Shown here piece by piece: positions 7,197 through 9,567 of a stretch of 9,567 nt of DNA; within the stretch, counting starts at the first letter, position 1; every line of letters starts with the position of its first letter. Origin of the DNA: CAYJXJ01 sp964374095 (lineage in GTDB: Bacteria > Elusimicrobiota > Elusimicrobia > UBA1565 > UBA9628); the NCBI GenBank assembly GCA_964374095.1, contig CAYJXJ010000179.1, positions 1 through 9,567 on the forward strand. Reading direction: 5' to 3'. The position numbers and the translations under genes were made by a program. The notes beneath the pieces are model-generated. The model was not told the DNA's origin and ran no database searches. It worked only from the letters and a program-made list of their open reading frames with translations.

Positions 7197-8015
7197 TTAC
7201 CTTTTCTTGCGCACGATGCCGATCTTGCGGATCACGTCGAGCGCGCCTTTGCCCAGGCTCTCCGCCCCGTCGGTGACGATCACCTCTCCGGTGATGTAGG
7301 AGGCCATCGGCGACGCCAGGAACATGACCACGTTGGACACGTCGGCCTCGGCACCGAACTTTCCCATGGGGATGCGCTCGAGCATGCCCTTGGCCATCCA
7401 TTCCTCGGGCCAGAGCCGCTCGCGCGACTGCGGGGTGTCGATGAATCCCGGGCAGACGGCGTTGACGCGCACCCCGTGAGCCGCCCACTCGGCACCGAGG
7501 GTCCTGGTGAGCGTCACCACCCCGGCCTTGGCGCTGGCCGAGGGGGCCAGGCCCGGGGCTCCGGTCCAGGCGTAGGCCGCCACCAGGGAGATGATCGAAC
7601 CCGCCTTCTGCCGGACCATCCGCCGCCCGGCCTCGAGCGTCCCGTAGAACGTCCCGTTGAGCACGATGTCGATGATCTTTTTCCAACGGACCGGGGTGAG
7701 CGCCTCGGAGGGGCGGATGAAGTTGGCCGCGGCGTTGTTGATCATGATGTCCACGCGGCCGAACTCGGCGTCGACCCTCTCGAAAAGCGCCCGGACCTGG
7801 TCGGGCTCGCTGATGTCGGTCGGGACCGCGAGGGCGCGACGGCCCGTCCGGGACAGCTCTTGGGCCGCGGCGGCCAATCGGTCGGCCGTGCGCGCGGCCA
7901 GGACCACGTGCGCCCCGTGGCGGCAGAGATCCTCCGCGATCGCCCGGCCGATGCCGGTGGCGCCGCCGGTCACGACGGCGACCTTGTCCTTGAGCATATC
8001 CTTGGAAAACATCAT
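7197..8015 (-). CDS. DECR1-like 2,4-dienoyl-CoA reductase (SDR family)
   Basis: 272 residues, the usual length for a short-chain dehydrogenase. The Rossmann motif TGGATGIG lies at 16-23. R42 after the second strand suggests NADPH use, and INNAAANFI lies at 92-100. Instead of the classic Tyr-x3-Lys, the active site reads Y148-x14-K163 with PSASAKAG at 158-165, and IDIVLNGT lies at 115-122. These match the mitochondrial 2,4-dienoyl-CoA reductase (DECR1) pattern, where Tyr199, Ser210 and Lys214 have the same spacing. The expected reaction is NADPH-dependent reduction of 2,4-dienoyl-CoA to trans-3-enoyl-CoA in unsaturated fatty-acid beta-oxidation. The start overlaps the isomerase stop (ATGATG containing TGA). 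A GGGAGG lies just upstream and better suits the second ATG at 8012. A related acyl-CoA-acting SDR cannot be excluded. Confidence 0.85.
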   Translation of the reverse strand: MMFSKDMLKDKVAVVTGGATGIGRAIAEDLCRHGAHVVLAARTADRLAAAAQELSRTGRRALAVPTDISEPDQVRALFERVDAEFGRVDIMINNAAANFIRPSEALTPVRWKKIIDIVLNGTFYGTLEAGRRMVRQKAGSIISLVAAYAWTGAPGLAPSASAKAGVVTLTRTLGAEWAAHGVRVNAVCPGFIDTPQSRERLWPEEWMAKGMLERIPMGKFGAEADVSNVVMFLASPMASYITGEVIVTDGAESLGKGALDVIRKIGIVRKKR

Positions 8016-8773
8016 GCCTCCCATTTGGGCCGCCGCTTCTCGCGGAAGGCCGCCATCCCCTCCTGGGTCAGGGGGTGCGCCATGATCTCGGTGAATTCCT
8101 TCTCGCTCGCCGCCCGTCCCGCGGCGTCGGGGGGCCAGAGCGCGCGCTTGATGAGGGCGTAGGCATGCCCCGGCAGACGCGCGAGCGTCTTCGCCTCCCG
8201 GAGCGATTCCCCCGCGAGCGCGTCTGCCGGAACAGTCCGATCCACAAGCCCGGCTGCCAGCGCCTCCGTCGCCCGCAACGAGCGCCCCTTCAATACCATC
8301 TCCTTGACCGCCGTCGGGTCCTTGGCGACGGCGGCGAGCCTCCGGATCAGCATCGTCGTCGGCGAAAGCCCCAGCCTGACCTCGCTCAAGGCGACCTTGC
8401 CGTCCTCGGAAATGATCCGCCAGTCGCAAGCCATGGCTAGAATCCAGCCTCCCAGCACCGCGCTGCCGCCGATGGCGGCGAGGGTCGGCTTGGAGAGTTC
8501 GCGCCAGGCGTCAAAAGCGTCGAGCAGCGCCAGGAAGGGCGCGCTTCGGCCTTGGCCGTTTCCCTCGAAGGCCGCGAGGTCCAGGCCCGCTGAGAAATAC
8601 CGCGGCAGACTCGAAGCCAGCACCAGGCAGCGCGTCTCGGAATCGGTTTCGGCCCGGCGGGCCTCCCGGCCGACCGCCTCCAAGAGCTCCAGATTGAGCA
8701 TGTTGGACGGCGGACGGTTCAGCCTGAGAACGCGGATTCCTCCCGCGACGGCTTCCGTCTCAATAATCGGCAT
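8012..8773 (-). CDS. Enoyl-CoA hydratase/isomerase, probably delta3,delta2-enoyl-CoA isomerase
   Basis: 253 residues with the crotonase fold. The oxyanion-hole segments are FSAGLDL at 60-66 and VLGGWILAM at 106-114. The SEVRLGLSP block at 130-138 keeps the second catalytic Glu (E131, equivalent to rat crotonase Glu164). The position of the first Glu (Glu144, normally GGCELAM) is Ile111 here. Loss of that Glu with retention of the second is the pattern of ECI1-type enoyl-CoA isomerases, which move a 3-double bond to trans-2 instead of hydrating it. The SAGLDL motif also matches ECI1. It sits directly upstream of the DECR1-like reductase, whose product would be its substrate. A good Shine-Dalgarno (AGGGGG) lies nine bases before the ATG. 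Membership of the crotonase family is firm; isomerase activity is inferred from one residue and context. Confidence 0.88.
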   Translation of the reverse strand: MPIIETEAVAGGIRVLRLNRPPSNMLNLELLEAVGREARRAETDSETRCLVLASSLPRYFSAGLDLAAFEGNGQGRSAPFLALLDAFDAWRELSKPTLAAIGGSAVLGGWILAMACDWRIISEDGKVALSEVRLGLSPTTMLIRRLAAVAKDPTAVKEMVLKGRSLRATEALAAGLVDRTVPADALAGESLREAKTLARLPGHAYALIKRALWPPDAAGRAASEKEFTEIMAHPLTQEGMAAFREKRRPKWEA

Positions 8774-9226
8774 CTTCGCATACCCCCTGGGCGCCTACGG
8801 CGGCCAATGCGGACGGCAGACCCTCGCCGTGCCGGTCCATCAAGTCCCGGACGCGGGCGGGACATCCCTTGAGCGCCGCCTTCAAGACCACGCGCACGCC
8901 GTTGTGAGCCGCGCGGACCGCGTGGAAACGGCCCTCCTCATCGAGGACCGCCCTTAAGAAGCCTTCCAAGAGGGACCAGTCCGCGTCGGATTTCTCCAGG
9001 CTCGGGACCAAAGCCGTCAGGCCGCAGCGCCAGGGCCACACCTCGGGCCACAACGCCAGTGCCGCCAATTGACGCGGCTCGATGAGGCCCTCCAGCCAGA
9101 GCGGGCCGATGAGCCGGGCTCCAAGCCTGTCCGTCACATGCCAGGAGGTGTCCCGAGCGCGCGCCCAACGCAGGAAGAGACCGCCCCATTTCTTGTTCCA
9201 CGCCGGGCGGGGGGCGCCCGGCATGA
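8760..9226 (-). CDS. AlkD-like DNA alkylation repair protein, C-terminal part
   Basis: About 155 residues ending at the TGA at 8762-8760, which overlaps the isomerase start by 14 bases. The pattern fits the helical-repeat AlkD family: TSWHVTDRLGARLIGPL gives the W-x3-D pair (Trp codon 9143-9141, Asp codon 9131-9129) seen as W109/D113 in Bacillus cereus AlkD. It is followed by WPWRCGLTALV (the W-RR-A helix) and NGVRVVLKAALK in place of the usual KAIGWxLRE, so the Trp187 equivalent appears to be Val. Such proteins remove bulky or charged alkylated bases without base flipping. The coding frame continues to the right into a 16-base poly-C run and a scaffold gap, where the sequence is not reliable. 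The family call is by pattern only. Confidence 0.62.
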
Positions 9227-9309
9227 CCCCCCCCCCCCCCCCACCCCCACCCCCCGCCCAACCCACAAAACAGCACACCTAGAGAAAGCACACCCACAAG
9301 CCCACACCC
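9227..9309. other. Low-complexity, probably erroneous contig end
   Basis: A run of 16 C (9227-9242), further C-rich blocks, and then an A/C-rich, G-poor stretch unlike anything else in the window, leading into the N gap. It interrupts the AlkD-like reading frame with Gly-rich nonsense and is best treated as a poor-quality assembly end. Confidence 0.75.
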
Positions 9310-9319
9310 NNNNNNNNNN
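9310..9319. other. Scaffold gap (10 N)
   Basis: Ten N bases. The size is a round placeholder. The codons on the two sides encode similar peptides, so the true gap may be zero or an overlap. Confidence 0.97.
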
Positions 9320-9565
9320 CCTGAGGATGCTCCGGCCACTTTTCTGGTTCCTCGCGGGGGGGGGTGGGCGCGAAAGCCCCTGCGCCGCCCAACGTCCCTC
9401 GCACACGCCCGACCGAAAAAGTCCGTCCAATTCCGTAAGCGTCGCGAACCTGCCCAGCCCCTTCTCCCAGAGGAGCGCGGCCTCGCGCACGCCGGCGGGA
9501 TTAATCCCCACCACCCGCTCCGGAGTCTGGAATCGCCGCTTCTGCCTGGCCGCCTGCTCCGGATC
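9320..9565 (-). CDS. AlkD-like DNA alkylation repair protein, N-terminal part (both ends cut)
   Basis: The minus-strand frame is open from the right edge to the N gap. It carries RFQTPERVVGINPAGVREAA, which fits the AlkD N-terminal pattern (a short helix, then GV-x-P-x-x-R), followed by a helical stretch ending in EGRWAAQGLS, like the family's E-R-x-x-A helix. A GTG at 9514 is an internal candidate start only, as 17 more codons of the same type precede it. The last ~15 codons before the gap pass through a long C run and may contain errors. It is most simply the first part of the gene whose end lies at 8760. About 20-30 N-terminal residues are expected beyond the window. Confidence 0.55.
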
Positions 9566-9567
9566 GC

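Noticed and set aside
7197..8429. 410-codon extension of the reductase frame
   Set aside because: The upstream part is an out-of-frame reading of the isomerase gene; the SDR fold begins at about 8015.
9134..9514. Continuous ORF running through the N gap
   Set aside because: It depends on undetermined bases and on low-complexity sequence. After the gap it reads out of frame with the AlkD-like C-terminal part.

Overview
The window is a visibly GC-rich bacterial scaffold with a 10-base N gap at 9310-9319. It is probably from a metagenome or draft assembly. The coding content (soluble histidine kinase, receiver protein, YtxH, DUF502, fatty-acid beta-oxidation auxiliary enzymes, AlkD-like repair protein) fits a Gram-negative-type, possibly poorly sampled lineage. 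An Elusimicrobiota/Omnitrophota-like or deltaproteobacterial-type source is only a guess, since no rRNA or marker gene is present.

Left part, + strand (3-6049): a two-gene signalling operon. The first gene is open at the left edge. It encodes at least 1,622 residues of almost uninterrupted charged coiled coil that ends in a complete HisKA/HATPase_c histidine kinase core. Within the coil lies a 654-bp direct duplication with a roughly 456-bp core that looks identical at DNA level, plus nested 261-bp and 174-bp repeats. Its stop codon overlaps by one base the ATG of a 392-residue response regulator. That regulator has a normal receiver domain but, in place of a DNA-binding output, one predicted membrane span followed by five ~42-residue beta-propeller-like repeats, predicted to lie outside the cytoplasm. 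The pair looks like a cognate phosphorelay with an unusual membrane-anchored output, and it is the most novel item in the window.

Middle (6050-6499): a self-contained small transcription unit. It has a near-consensus sigma70-type promoter, a strong Shine-Dalgarno, an 88-residue YtxH-family membrane protein and an intrinsic terminator.

Right part, - strand (reading 9567 down to 6499): a convergent four-gene cluster with overlapping or closely spaced genes. It runs AlkD-like DNA alkylation repair protein (broken by the scaffold gap), crotonase-fold enoyl-CoA isomerase, DECR1-like 2,4-dienoyl-CoA reductase, and DUF502 membrane protein. The two middle enzymes form a coherent pair for channelling unsaturated fatty acyl-CoAs into beta-oxidation. 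The reductase would make a 3-enoyl-CoA and the isomerase would convert it to the 2-enoyl-CoA. The gap and the poly-C stretch beside it look like an assembly artefact inside the repair gene rather than biology.
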